DNA from: Siderastrea radians
Taxonomy: Eukaryota > Cnidaria > Anthozoa > Scleractinia > Rhizangiidae
Assembly: GCA_964017195.1 (NCBI GenBank)
Contig: OZ024892.1
Location: forward strand, 5,148,366-5,212,365
DNA: 64,000 bases
Direction of reading: 5' to 3'
Shown: piece after piece, positions 12,420 to 25,600 of the stretch
Layout: each line of letters opens with the position of its first letter
Position numbering within the stretch: the stretch's first letter is position 1
Translations under genes and position numbers: made by a program
Notes under the pieces: generated by a model
What the model was told of the DNA's origin: nothing
Databases searched by the model: none
The model's input: the letters and a program-made list of their open reading frames with translations, nothing else

Positions 12420-12482
12420 AGCTTAGGTGGTCAAGCAGTGTCCTAGTAACCCGAAGGCCGTGGTTCGAATCCTACCTAAGCT
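12420..12482 (+). repeat. tRNA-like relic (short)
   Basis: The ends AGCTTAGGT and ACCTAAGCT pair over 9 bases like an acceptor stem, and GGTTCGAATCC matches a Pol III B box. The total of 63 bases is too short for a normal tRNA and the D and anticodon arms do not fold well. It is a tRNA pseudogene or SINE head rather than a working tRNA. Confidence 0.5.
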
Positions 12483-13011
12483 ACAATGAATTTTTTCAGT
12501 GGCTAGGATTTTTCAGCGTTGTAATATATCATTTGTAAGACCAATACTTGTGAAAACAAATTTAGGAAACGGAATAATGAAATAATAACTCCAGTTTTGA
12601 AGAAGTATAGTGGTCATGCAGGTTTCATTTTGATGTAATTTTATAGTAGGACATGAAATATAATGAAGTAATAAGTAACTAGTCCTCTTTTTTCTCTATC
12701 GTCTCTGACAATCAGCCTATTAAAATTACAACCATTGCGATCCTACCCTCGTCATATCTTTGCGTGCACTGTGTCCGTGTCAGATTAGTTGATTTCATTT
12801 ACATATATCCTTTCTTGGGTGTTAAAGAATACGGTTGCTTGTTTAAGGTTCTATTGCAATATGCAATTTCTCTCTGTTAGCCAACCTAGCTAATTTGGAA
12901 ACTTCAATCAGTTTTAGTTATTTCTTTGCGTTTTGCCTGTTTGTTTTCTCATTTCTCATTTGCTTTGTTCTCCTCTTTTTTCATTTTTTTTTCACTATGC
13001 TGGTAATAAAG

Positions 13012-16000
13012 CCGTGTGCGAGGAACCGGAAAGTGGAGCACTTTTAGAATTAGCTATTCCAGGTGCAGGTCGGTATTCATTTCAGTCTATAATTTTGCTC
13101 AAAGCTGTTATCATATTTCACCAAGAGAAAATAAGGCGACAGAGAGGGACTCTGAGGGCGTTGGCTGGGATATGTCAATTCCACAAAAGTTATTTATAGA
13201 TTGGCTTTTGAAAGGAAGTCTGTTTTCCGTAACGTTCGCATAAATACCATTTCCCTTGTTTTTCGAAGTCGTTTTCATCGACTAAACGTAACACCACTTG
13301 ATCCGCCATTACAAGCAAAATTTTGAATGGTTCTTCAAAAACCAGATCGAGTTGCCTTTCTCCGGACGTCTTGAAAACAGACTTCCGTTCCAAATGGCCG
13401 TCTAAAAATAGCTTTACCGAACTTGACATATCCCAAAGCCTGGACTGGCAGTGTCCCTCTCTGTCCCCTTATTTTCTCTTGATTTCACTAATAAAGAAGA
13501 CAATGTGGGAGCGCGGTGGTGTAGTGGTTAGCGCGTTGGACTTCAGATCTGAAGGTCGGTGGTTCGACGCCCAGTTCCTACCATCGTGTTGTTCGTCTCT
13601 CTCCACCCAGGTGTATAAATGGGTACCGGCGACATACTGCTGGGGGGTAACCCTGCGATGGACTAGCATCCCATCCAGGGGGGGAGTAGCAATACTCTCA
13701 GTTGCTTCATGCTGCAGAAACCGGGATAGGCTCTCACCGTGTGGGCCCCCTTGGCTCGTGTGCCACTTTACCTATTAAAGAAGACAAAACCATGTTTTAT
13801 ATTGTCATAAAACAAGACGGACATATCACAACACGAACGAAATGTATTGGTGAGTGCTTTCTACTTGTAGTTGTCGGATGTTCTCTAATGCGCGAAATGT
13901 TTTATGACAAAATAGTGTATGGTTTTGTCTTGCTGACTTGCTCTATGTGGAAGCTAGAAAACGTTAATAACTAAATTAAGAATAACTAACAGCTAAAATA
14001 TTTTGCAAGTCCCGCTGTAATAATCTCTCTTTTTTGTAACATATATACTCTAGCCAATGAAGACCGACGTAGCAAGAAAAAGAAATTTGAAGACGACTTG
14101 CTGCAAACAATAAAAGATGGCACATTTGAGGAGATTGAGAAGGAAGTCACACCAAAGGCCTTCAAGCGATGTGATTCCAACGCCTTGGTAATGGGGATGA
14201 AGGTATGTCATTTGAGAATGTATAATTGGGTAACTTGTTGAAGTCAAAGACAGTCTTGGGCGCACACATTGATGAGACTACCGTATTACCCGTGTACTAG
14301 TCGATCCCGTATATAAAGTCTGCCCCTAATTTTGAGGGCAAACTCTGAGTTTTCTTCATTTCTGGTAAGAGTTTTCCTGGAAAATAATCTTGAATTTCTT
14401 AGAATTTTCTTTCACGTACTATGGATATATGAAAAAATCACAGCAAGTTTGAACATGAAGTATATTATCACGCGTACACGCTTGTTTTAGCGGGTTATAG
14501 CAACAGGTGTATCACACAAGCATTCTGTCCACAATTTTTTTCACGGGATAATCAGATATCCCAATCATAACAAAAGTCCAAAATCGCTTACGTATGCTAT
14601 AAAAAAATTAGATCTCTTACAAACGTCTTAAGAACATTGAACTCTGTTTATTGATCACTAGTGCAGCGGTACATTGACTATTTCAGCCTTGTATGGGCTA
14701 ATTGCTCAAAAACGCTGGCATATCAACTGCAGAAACTCCAAATAGAGCAGCACGCATTATCACAAAAGCGGACTTTTCAATAAGGTCACGCGATATACGA
14801 GAAGAGCTAAGTTGTCCAACACTGTATGACAGGCAGACGATGCAAATGAATATCATGATGTACAAAGATTATCATGCGATCGCACCTGAGTACTTAACTG
14901 AGCTTTTTCTTTCTCGTCTAACCTCTGAGGTGCATAATTACAACTTCAGAGGCAGTAAGTTCGACAGAAACTTGCCCAAACCTAATACTAACTCGTTAAA
15001 AAGATCTTGTGCTTATCGCGGGGCAACAGCATGGCATGGACTTCCGAACCATGTTAAAACCAAGAAGCTAAATAATGTACCGATAACAAAGCAAAACCCA
15101 ACAACAGAGTGATTTCACTTAAGGTGACTCGATCGAAATAAATGACGCGCTCTATGCCTCTCTAGAAACTCTAATAACATCGTCATTTCTTACTCGATTG
15201 CCTTGAAACTTCCGCATTTTACACACAATTTATCGAGAAATAATACCTATGTCAACACGTAGATGTACTGTTCGTTAATTTTGCGTGGTTTTGCTTTTAT
15301 TGAACACTACTTTTTTGATAAAATTGCTATTCTAACAAAACTGAGCGCTACGATTTGGTTTAAACTTCTAGAATCAGCTTATAATAACATCTTACCTTGA
15401 TTCTTCAAGTTTCAGCAAAATCGTAGGAACAGAAATCCCGGTACAATTTGAACGTCAAAATAACAACCCCAGACGGACTTCAAAGTTTGGACCGCTCCAG
15501 CGCTTTCCAAATTTGACTGAAGAGCGTAATAACTCCAGATAAAGTAAGTTCAATGTATCGTTATAGTGGTTGCAAACTGCATTTGGCTATCTGCAACGAT
15601 GAAAAATTTTGGGCGGCTATTATAAACTCACTTTCTGCACCAAAATATAACGAAGTCGCCAAATTCACGTTTTTCTGAATTATATGAAAACTAACCAGAC
15701 GAATTGAATAAAACTACCGGAACATGAAACTGAACCTTTTAGACATACTTTGCGCTATTTTACTTTGCTGGGGCGGTCTTGGTTTGGACAATATATTTTT
15801 TGAAAGTGATGCACTATGGAAACTCTGTTCTGTATACGGCTTTGTTGTTATCTGAATTCCACAGTAGCGCTATGCAAATTTCCTTTCATTTGATGAGAAT
15901 TTGAGTAATATACACATTGGCTAGGGGGGTGCATTGACGGTGTGTGGTCGCTACACGCTTTGGTGGTTTTACGTATTTGGTCTATGATTTCATGATCATG

Positions 16001-17640
16001 CTAATTGAAAGTAAAGGAACAATTATTATCCTATGAAACCCTATGTTGATATCAGGCGATTTTAACCTTCACTGGCATGACATTATAGACACGCAAAACC
16101 ACTCAAGCGCGTAGCGACCACACACCGTCAATGCACCCCCCTAGCCAATGTGTAAATTCCTCAAATTCTCATCAAATGAAAGGAAATTTGCATAGCGCTA
16201 CTGTGGAATTCAGATAACAACAAAGCCGTATACAGAACAGAGTTTCCATAGTGCATCACTTTCAAAAAATATATTGTCCAAACCAAGACCGCCCCAGCAA
16301 AGTAAAATAGCGCAAAGTATGTCTAAAAGGTTCAGTTTCATGTTCCGGTAGTTTTATTCAATTCGTCCGGTTAGTTTTCATATAATTCAGAAAAACCTGA
16401 ATTTGGCGACTTCGTTATATTTTGGTGCAGAAAGTGAGTTTATAATAGTCGCCCAAACTTTTTCATCGTTGCGGATAGCCAAATGCGGTTTGCAACTAAC
16501 TATAACGATACATTGAACTTACTTTATCTGGCGTTATTACGCTCTTCAGTCAAATTTGGAAAGCGCTGGAGCGGTCCAAGCTTTGAAGTCCGTCTGGGGT
16601 TGTTATTTTGACGTTCAAATTGTACCGGGATTTCTGTTCCTATGATTTTGCGAAAACTTGAAGAGTCAAGGTAAGATGTTATTATAAGCTGATTCTAGAA
16701 GTTTAAACCAAATCGTAGCGCTCAGTTTTGTTAGAATAGCAATTTTATCAAAAAAGTAGTGTTCAGTAAAAGCAAAATCACGCAAAATTAACGAACAGTA
16801 CATCTACGTGTTGACGTACGTATTATTTCTCGATAAATTGTGTGTAAAATGCGAAAGTTTCAAGGCAATCGAGTAAGAAATGACGATGTTATTAGAGTTT
16901 TTAGAGAGGCATAGAGCGCGTTATTTATTTCGATCGAGTCACCTTAACTACTGTAAACTCGCGAAACAGATACTAAGCTATTACGCAACGTTACTAATTA
17001 ATTCCATTGTTTCCTTTTGTTTCCTTTTGTCTATTAGACAATAATTGTAAGACGTTGTTTTACTGGTTAGGTAAAACCACTATAACGTATTTTGTACTAT
17101 TTTGGGATCATTGGAAAATTATCGAAAATTCCTTGACTAATACGGTTAAAAACCCGGTTATAAGAACCTACTGGATTAAGAACCCGGGCCCAGTTGTTCA
17201 AAGTAGGGTTAAGCTAACCCAGGATTAGCGTCAACGTTTAATTCTGTTTCATAGTCAAACGATACGGATTCATGTAAATCTTTTTTGGCCTACATGTTGA
17301 CTTTGGCTGCTTTCAAATGGTCACTTGGAATTTGCTTTGAAAACTCTTTTGAATAAGAGAAACAGGAACCTTGATTAAATTTTAATCCCAAGTTAACATT
17401 TTTACAAGAAGTTGTTGTTATCTAGAAACTGAAACAGATTCTCATTTAAAAAAAGGTGAAAATCACTCAGAGGACCTAGACCATGTTCTCTGTTTGTTTA
17501 CAATGCAGTCATGTTAACAGTTATGTATACAATTATGAAACAGAAGGAAGGGACCACATTCATTGTTCCACAAGGAGACCGGTATTTATATGTTTCACTC
17601 GGTAAAGAGAAAAAGCGTAAGTGATACGGATAGATACATG

Positions 17641-17685
<45 letters not shown>

Positions 17686-20600
17686 ACAACATTAAAAATT
17701 AAGAAGTTTAGTATTAGCTATTTCCTTACAAAGAACCAACAATGAATTATATTTGGCGTAATTTAAAATTCTCGTTACTCTGCCTCCCAGGTAAGCTTTG
17801 AACTTCGTAGATTGGCAGACAGTAAGGGACCTGATGAAGAGAGATTTAATCAGTTAGCAACCTCTGTGGAGAAGTTCACGACCTGCTTACTTGATCCACT
17901 GAGAGCCAATCCAAGCAAACGTGAAGAATTTGGAGATGCTCTGGATGAAATATTGGACGACGCCATTCAGTTAAAACAAAAGAAGGTATTATTGCTGTAA
18001 TTCATATCGTTAAGGACTGGACAAACTCACCATAGGAAATGTAAGTGATTCACGCCCATTTCTCTCGTCAAGTTTCACTACGCAATGAACACTTCCGCCC
18101 GAAAAGTTTTAAATGAAGAACAACGTCTCTATTTTTTTACCGCCAACTGCTTCAGTTCATTACTAGTTTTATTTTCTCCATACAGTAATCTCTAAAACTT
18201 TAATAGGGAATTGTATAGAAAGCTAAGCGTGGAATTCTCCTAAATTTTAAACCCAACCATTTTCCTGAATACGAAGGGTACCAACATAAAGACTTCAAGA
18301 GGGAATCAAATGTAATGAACTTAACGTTTTTCCTATTTCTCTACAGTTTTTTACCCATCCAGTCGTAGACGCTGAAATGAAGCGCAAATGGTATGGTCGT
18401 AGTTTTATGAAGAGCGAATGGAAAAGGTGGCGACTTCTGTTCAGCATTTGGTGTCTTTTTGATTTGATGTTTTCGCCGATTCTATATGCTTCAGTTGTTC
18501 ATTGATTCGCATTCACCAGGAAAGGAAACGTAAAAGAGGCAAGGGTAAGTGGTAGTAAAAGATCTTATTAGTATGCTGAGTATGCTAGGATCTTAGGATC
18601 TCAACAGGACATTTACCATATACCAACCTGGAGCAGTCTAACCCCTATTCGGCGGCTTCCTATTTAGCAGCCACCCTCTTTTAAGGAGCCAGTTGTCAAA
18701 GTATCGGAAATGTTGTCAGCACGTGGCTGTGAAATAAGCCCACATTTTGTGACCGTGGCCACATTCGTGCTGTCCTGACAAGTGTTCGTATTTATTAAAA
18801 TTCCTCTATTAAGGGGCCAGGCACTAAATCTGTTTGTAAACCGATGAAAGAATACAGAACAAAGAACTGACGGGCTGTGATATCACTTAAAAAGTTCTTT
18901 GAAAAAAGTTAACATCATTAAAACACTTTAAAAAAGTTTGGTAACAGTTTCTGAGGTTTCTATGGACCATGTCCTCCTGGGGCATGTTCTCCGGGAGCAT
19001 CCATAAACATGCTCCAGGAGAACATGCCGCAGGAGAAAAACCTCCAAGACAACATGCTCCAGAATAACATGCTTCACAATAACATGCTCCAGGAAAACAT
19101 GCTCAAGGAGAACATGCTCCAGAATGACACGCTCCAGGAATACATTCTTTAAGTGAGCATGCTCCAGAATAACATGCTCCAGGATAATACGCTCTAAAAA
19201 AAACTTGCTCCAGGATAGCATGTTCCAGAATAAAATGCTCCAGGTGAACATGCTCCAGGAGAACTGGAGCATGTTCTCCTGAAGCACGTTCTCCTAGAGC
19301 ATGTTATTCTGGAGCATGCTATTCTGTAGCATGTTCTCCTGTAGCAGGTTCTCCTGGAGCATTTTCTTCTGGAGCACGTTCTCCTGGAGCATGCTATCCT
19401 GTAGCATGATCTCCTGAAGCACGTTTTTCTGGGGCATGTTCTCCTGAAGCATGTTCCCCTGGAGCATGTTCTTCTGGAGCATGTTCTCCTGGAGCATGTA
19501 ATATTCTGGAGCATGTTCTCCTGGAGCATGCTATCCTGTAGCATGTTCTCCTGGAGCACGTTTTTCTGGGGCATGTTCTCCTGGAGAATGTTATTCTGGA
19601 GCATGTTCTCCTGGAGCATATTTTAAGTTCAAGAACCTCTTTAAACTTTCCAGAGGCACGATCAAATATCCAGATTTCCTCACCAATATTAAAAATCTAC
19701 TTTCAAAGTACATGTAACTGAAATGTAACTGTAACTGAAATTATCAGTAAGACTGATAAAAGGAATTGGAAATATACTGGTAAATCAAAGACCTGGCTTT
19801 CTTGGCTTTCCAGGAGTTAGCATTATTTTCATGAAAGCCAGGAATTTCCACACCTGGCACAGTCATCCGTGGCTCTCCTGGTTTTTCTGGGTTTGATATG
19901 GATGGACAAAATCCATGCTTTGCGTGAAAGCCAAGAGCCCTCTCCTGGCTTTTCAGGCTTTTCTTGGAAGAACGTTCCGGCCTTTCCAACAAAGCCAGGA
20001 ATTTGCATAGTTTCCTGGCTTTTCCAGGCTTTCCAGCGTCCAAAAAGCAGGGAAAAGCCAAGAAAGCTAGAGTCTCCAGGCTTTTCCGGCTTTTCCGCGC
20101 TTGTCCTGTCTTTTTTTTGGCAAGGGTCGACCACTACACTCTTTACCGACATTGGAATAGTGTTTTCATGTTTACGAAACCCGTGGATAGCCAGCAGCAA
20201 AGGGTTTTCACTTTTCTGAGAAAGGAGGGAAAACCCGCGTGCGAAATCCAGAAAATGTCGGGGGGTGAATACCCCGAGTAACCAAAAAAAAAAACGTGAA
20301 AACACTATGTACTTGTTTGGTATATACTAATGCTAATTACATGACTGGGCTTCGCATTTTCCATGATTCTGTTATGACCAATTCCTCTTATTTCACGTTT
20401 TACAGATACTGAAGAAGCAATTTCTGATGGTGACGAACTGCAGGAGGCAGCGCTCAAGGTAGCAACACGGATCGATATTTTATAATACACCCGCAATATT
20501 ATTAAATGTGGGCAAACACAAATTCAACAATTTGAAACAAATAACTACTTTGATTTCCATTGCTACCATTCTTTTTGCTCCGCGTCCGCGCACATGATTT

Positions 20601-22502
20601 GTCTTCGCATGATCTTTGACGGCTGATTAAAAAAGTAACTCGCATTGTTCAATATCTTTTTACTAAGTCCCTATGAGTCTTTTTGCAATTTTTTTCAGGT
20701 TAAAAATATGGAAGTGGACAAACGTTTCAGTTATTCCACCATCAGTTTTATCCTTGTTTATTGTTTCCAAATACCGTTTGTGTTTAGAACTTTTTGTCGC
20801 ACCATGGTATATTTTTTTGGCTTGGAACTGATTTCTTCTTCTGTATGCAGAAGACAAAAGCCAAGAAGCAGATATCAGGTAAACTTCTATAGTTACTTCC
20901 CAGTAGTATCCTATGTACATCTTGAACTCTTACGAAGGTCAACTACCACTTATTTATAGTCTGCGTTCAGACAACTCCTACAGAAAACATGGAAAGTCTG
21001 CATGCGAACTGGCGTATTTATTGCACCACGATCGGGTAGAGAACACATTTTGTATCACACAAGTGATAGTATGGATAGTATAGGATTGGTTTATCCGTTT
21101 TCTTTGGGTCATGAAAGAAAAAGAAATAGCACGCGCTCTGATTGGCTCCCTACTGAAATAACACGTGCTCTGATTGGCTCCCTACTGAAATAACACGTGC
21201 TCTGATTGGCTCCTTACTAACACCTGTGATTACTAGGTGCACGTGCACCTGTATAACAGAGAAACTGCCCAAAGTTATCCTATAGAACAAATGGTTAATT
21301 AACGCTCAGCGTGCAACTATCGAGTTATGGATGCACATGGAACTTTTCTAAGCATTCAAGAAGCTTGAGTAGCTCTCGGCGACTCTTACGCTTCTGTTGT
21401 GCTTAGCAAACTTCCATGTGCATCAGCAACTCGATGTTTCACGCCGTGTAACTCGCTGAAGAAGGACTGCTTTCTGTCTGAAATACAGGATACAATACAT
21501 TAGGTACATTTCCTTAGGTACATTTCAGTAGCGCTCTAGCGGTCTGGACCTTCGGATAATGTTGGGACCTGAAGTAACAAGGGTAGTGGAGCTGAAGTGA
21601 AAATGTGTCAGAATGTTAACGCATTTTGGTCCCCCAGGTCTTATTTTCTTCAACAAAAGAAGGGGTGGGGTGGGCCCACGGAACCATAGTCTAAATCCTC
21701 CAGTTAATGTAGTTGCAATACTCTCAATCGCTTTATGTTATAAAAACTATACCTTGCGCCGGCCTGAAGGGTAAGCCATAGAGGGGATACGAAGCTATAT
21801 AGTCAAGACAAATGTAACATTGTATATTTCTACAATTTTGCATTCAGTGACGCAGATTTATCCAGTATACTTGGAGACGCCTTACTTCACGTTTCTTCGT
21901 GACACTCTAAGCTACATTTCCCTTCTTGTCCTGCACTATGCTCTGTGTTTAGCTCCATCAAGTATAGAGTTTAGCGGTTTGGAGTGGGCCATCCTTATTT
22001 TCTTTATCGGCCGCTATCTGGTAGAGCGACAACAGATTTGTGACGTTATGCTGCATATCAAGAGACAAAGAGAGAATAGCAAAGACGACTCACAATCAAA
22101 AGTTACCCTTGCTCTGAAAGCCCTTGCAATATACCAAAGGTAGAGCGTTCGTATTTTATATTTTGTTTTTAGCAACCAAGGACACTTCTCGACATTCTGC
22201 GTTTGTGAACCTGATCTGCCCTGTCCCCAGGCGTCTCTCCTCGTTATATGGTGGTGCGCGTGGCGTTGTGGGATAGGTGCACTGCTCCGCGTTTTGCATT
22301 CTTCCCAAGACGCCCTGCGCTCCCTGTTTGCCGCACTATATTGGGACCTGGGGACGAGGCAGGAACCTGAGGTGCATGTCCGTCGGTCTAATGGGAACAA
22401 CGAGCCTGTGGGGGAATCCCATAGAAAAGTGATGGGGCGTTCGTCTAAATACCTCTTATGGGTTTAAATTTGTCGTTTGCTACCGCTCAGGGCAAAACTT
22501 AA

Positions 22503-22540
<38 letters not shown>

Positions 22541-22595
22541 CTGATTGACTGACTGACTGACTGATTGACTGATTGATTGATTGATTTATTGATTG

Positions 22596-22644
<49 letters not shown>

Positions 22645-25600
22645 GCTTTTAAATTTTTAGAGACTTATGGAACAGGCTAGACTTCATCAGTCTCCTAGTG
22701 TACTTGGCAATCTTTTCACTGAGAATAGCCACGTTCATCATCTCTGGATCAGTGGTAAATAACAGAGTCCTAATCATCGCTGGCTACCTATACAGCTTCA
22801 ACACCCTGTGTCTCACATTTAGAGTATTTGGTCACGTAATGGAGCAATCAAAAGACGTTGGTACCATCCAAATCGCCTTGTTCAGCATTCTCAAGAACAT
22901 TCGGACAATAATTTGGCAGTTCACGGCAGCTATAGTCGCTTTCTCCATCGCTATAACAAAGATCTACATGGCAGAGAAATCTTACGTTCCAAATGCAAGT
23001 AACAAAAAAGACATGTAAGTAGAAGTTTAAATCACTAGCTGTACCCCTTTAATTGTATGAGGCTCGCTCAGACAGTTTCTGTCCGCCCGATAAAAAACCT
23101 GTCCCTGGTCTCCGACGATCTTGTCTCTAGTTTCCAGCCTTTCTTTCGTTACTTTGTACAAGAACGTAACCGGATACCGAGTCCAGAATTTGAATGCATC
23201 AGTTGTTGTTGTTCCATCACTGATCTACCTCTATCTTCTACCTTGGATTTTCTCGTTAAATAGTACTGCATAATGTACCATGCATCCATGAAGGTATGCG
23301 TCATCAGGTATCGTCTAGTATTTAGGTAACCTTTTCATCTCCACACTCTGGCATTTGACTGTCCAAGTTAGAAAATTAAGTAATTTAAAGGAAAGAAAGT
23401 CCTTAAAACAAGGAGATTTGACCGATATTTTCGGTAACTTGCTTCTTAAAAGTCAATCATCTGCTCCTCTCCGGCTTAAACGGAGCAAGCACGTGTTTTG
23501 GTGTTTGTCTGGTATCTTCTCGATTTGTATAGAGTGAACATATTTTGCTTATTTTTCAGAGTCTGCAAAGCATCTGGACTTTCATGGTAAGTGTTAACAA
23601 CAAAGTAATTTTCTGGCTAACAAGGTACTGTGAAGATACGCTTGATACAGTTTTTGAATGCATATTTCTTACATAAATAGGTAGCATTTAAAGGAAAGTT
23701 TGAACGATTTCACAGAAGAGCGAGCAATTAAGAAATTCACTTACTTTACTAATTGTTCTCATTATAAAGAAATTTTTAGTAATCTGTTGAAGATGATATG
23801 ATGATGATGCCTTTTAATGTGAGCAGAATTCTACCGAGCGACGATATGCAAATTATGGCAATTTTAAGTATAATAATCAGACAAGCAAGCTTAGACATAA
23901 AGAAAGAAATACATAAATACAATTGTAATCCCGGACAATTTCGGGCTGAAGCCAAACAAATATTGCAATTGAGCACAAAAAGAAGGCCCTTGAATTCCCG
24001 GCAACATTTTCTTAACCACATGCAATTGGCTCTGCCTCGTTCTCATGTGTCACTTCTACAGTCAAAGCTCTCCTTGCGACCACTCTCGTAAGTGTCCAGC
24101 TCTAGTTGCGACCAGCATTGTGAAACCTCGTTTGAATTGTCACTTAAACGCTGTAATTAAAAGCTCTCGTAAGCGACTGCTCCCTTAAGCTACCGCGACC
24201 CTACTTTTGTGAATAAGTGACTGGTCTTTCCCTTTGTTTTTAAGTTCTCGCACGCGACCACTTAGTCAATACTTTAATGAAGTAATACAAAACGTAAGCG
24301 CTAAGGGTTCGTTGACCTGTACATACGCAAACCTCTTCTGTGATAGGCAATAAAAAACTATTTACTATTGGTAATCACCAACAACATATGCCAAGCTTTC
24401 TGCTAAAAGCTCTTGTAAGCGACCACCCTCTATTGTTGTATTACATGGTCGCTTACGAGAGAGCCCATTCTCGTAGGCGACCAGCTCTAGTTGCGACCAC
24501 GAGAGCTTCAACTGTATTTGTCACCTTCCCATGAAGTCCCGCGCCCCTCAAAGTTCTCTCGCTCTCGGCAGCAATTGACATTTGAAAGGGGGATCTTGTC
24601 GGCATGCTGTACTTCATGAGTCTTTTTATGTTAAAACATGTTTTCACAATTCATTTTGACAGTTGGTGGGCGATGATCACCTATTTAGGCTGGTCGTTGC
24701 TGGGGTTATCAGACGGATTGGATGCCATTACGTCTGTGGATCTTCCTTCTGTAATTCTTGCTCAGATCCTCTTGGCTGGTTTTCTCATCATGGGAGTCAT
24801 CCTTCTTATTAATATGCTGATAGCCTTGCTATCAAACACGTATCAACACATAGAGGTAAGAAGTCGTTTTATACAGTCCTTAAACCTTTCATAATATCAG
24901 GCCCCAGTTGTTCAAAGGTTGGATAGCGCTTAATCCACCAGATAAATCACTATCCAGTGGATAAGTGTTGGGGAAACCAATTGCGTTATCCACTGGATAG
25001 AACAACTGGGGCCAGGTTATTCTTCACGAACACATCGTACATGCAGGGAATCTCTAGTCCTCCCACATTCCTTCTGGTGCACTCCTAGACTGCGTCCAGA
25101 TTGCATCTGGACTGCGCAAGATCGTGTCTAAAGTGCACCTAAACTGCGCCCAAAATGCGTGCAAACTGCGTCTAGATTGCGTTCAAATTGCCTGTGGACT
25201 GCATCCAGATTGCGTCTTGACTGCACCCAGATTGCGTCTAAAGTGTGCTTAAACTGCGTCCAAAATGCGCCAAAAATGCGTGCAAACTGCGTCTAGCTGC
25301 GTACAGATTGCGTCTTGACTGCCTCGAGATTGCGTCTCGACGGCGTCCAGCTTGCGTCTAGACTGCATCCAGATTGCGTCTTGACTGCTTCCAGATTGCG
25401 TCTAGACTGTTCCAGAGTCCCTATCAAAATGCACTTGGATGGGCGCTCTCACTGGTGCCAGGAGCCGTTAAATTTCACGCGATTTGATTGCAATTTCACG
25501 TGATGTGCAGCGACACGAGGAGATCTTGCATGGAATATAGTTCGAGTCACTCCCGGTTACTGTCAGGGGAGGCCGTTTCTTACAGGAAGTACTAGAAACC

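Noticed and set aside
12933..13199. Single 88-codon exon of the TRP gene
   Set aside because: Its right half lies in the 13122-13481 foldback element; only 13012-13068 has splice signals in a usable phase, and even that is tentative.
19194..19619. Long minus-strand frames encoding MLQENMLQ-like repeats
   Set aside because: They arise from the 15-bp minisatellite whose period keeps frames open; no splice sites or family match.
19829..20305. Overlapping frames of 105-158 codons on both strands
   Set aside because: Low-complexity CCAGG/CTTTTCC repeat leaves several frames open at once.
20701..20959. Open frame starting VKNMEVDKRFS after a good acceptor, as an extra TRP exon
   Set aside because: The short exon 20851-20878 inside it, in a matching phase, links directly to 21848; the longer read has no TRP similarity. 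It could still be an alternative exon.
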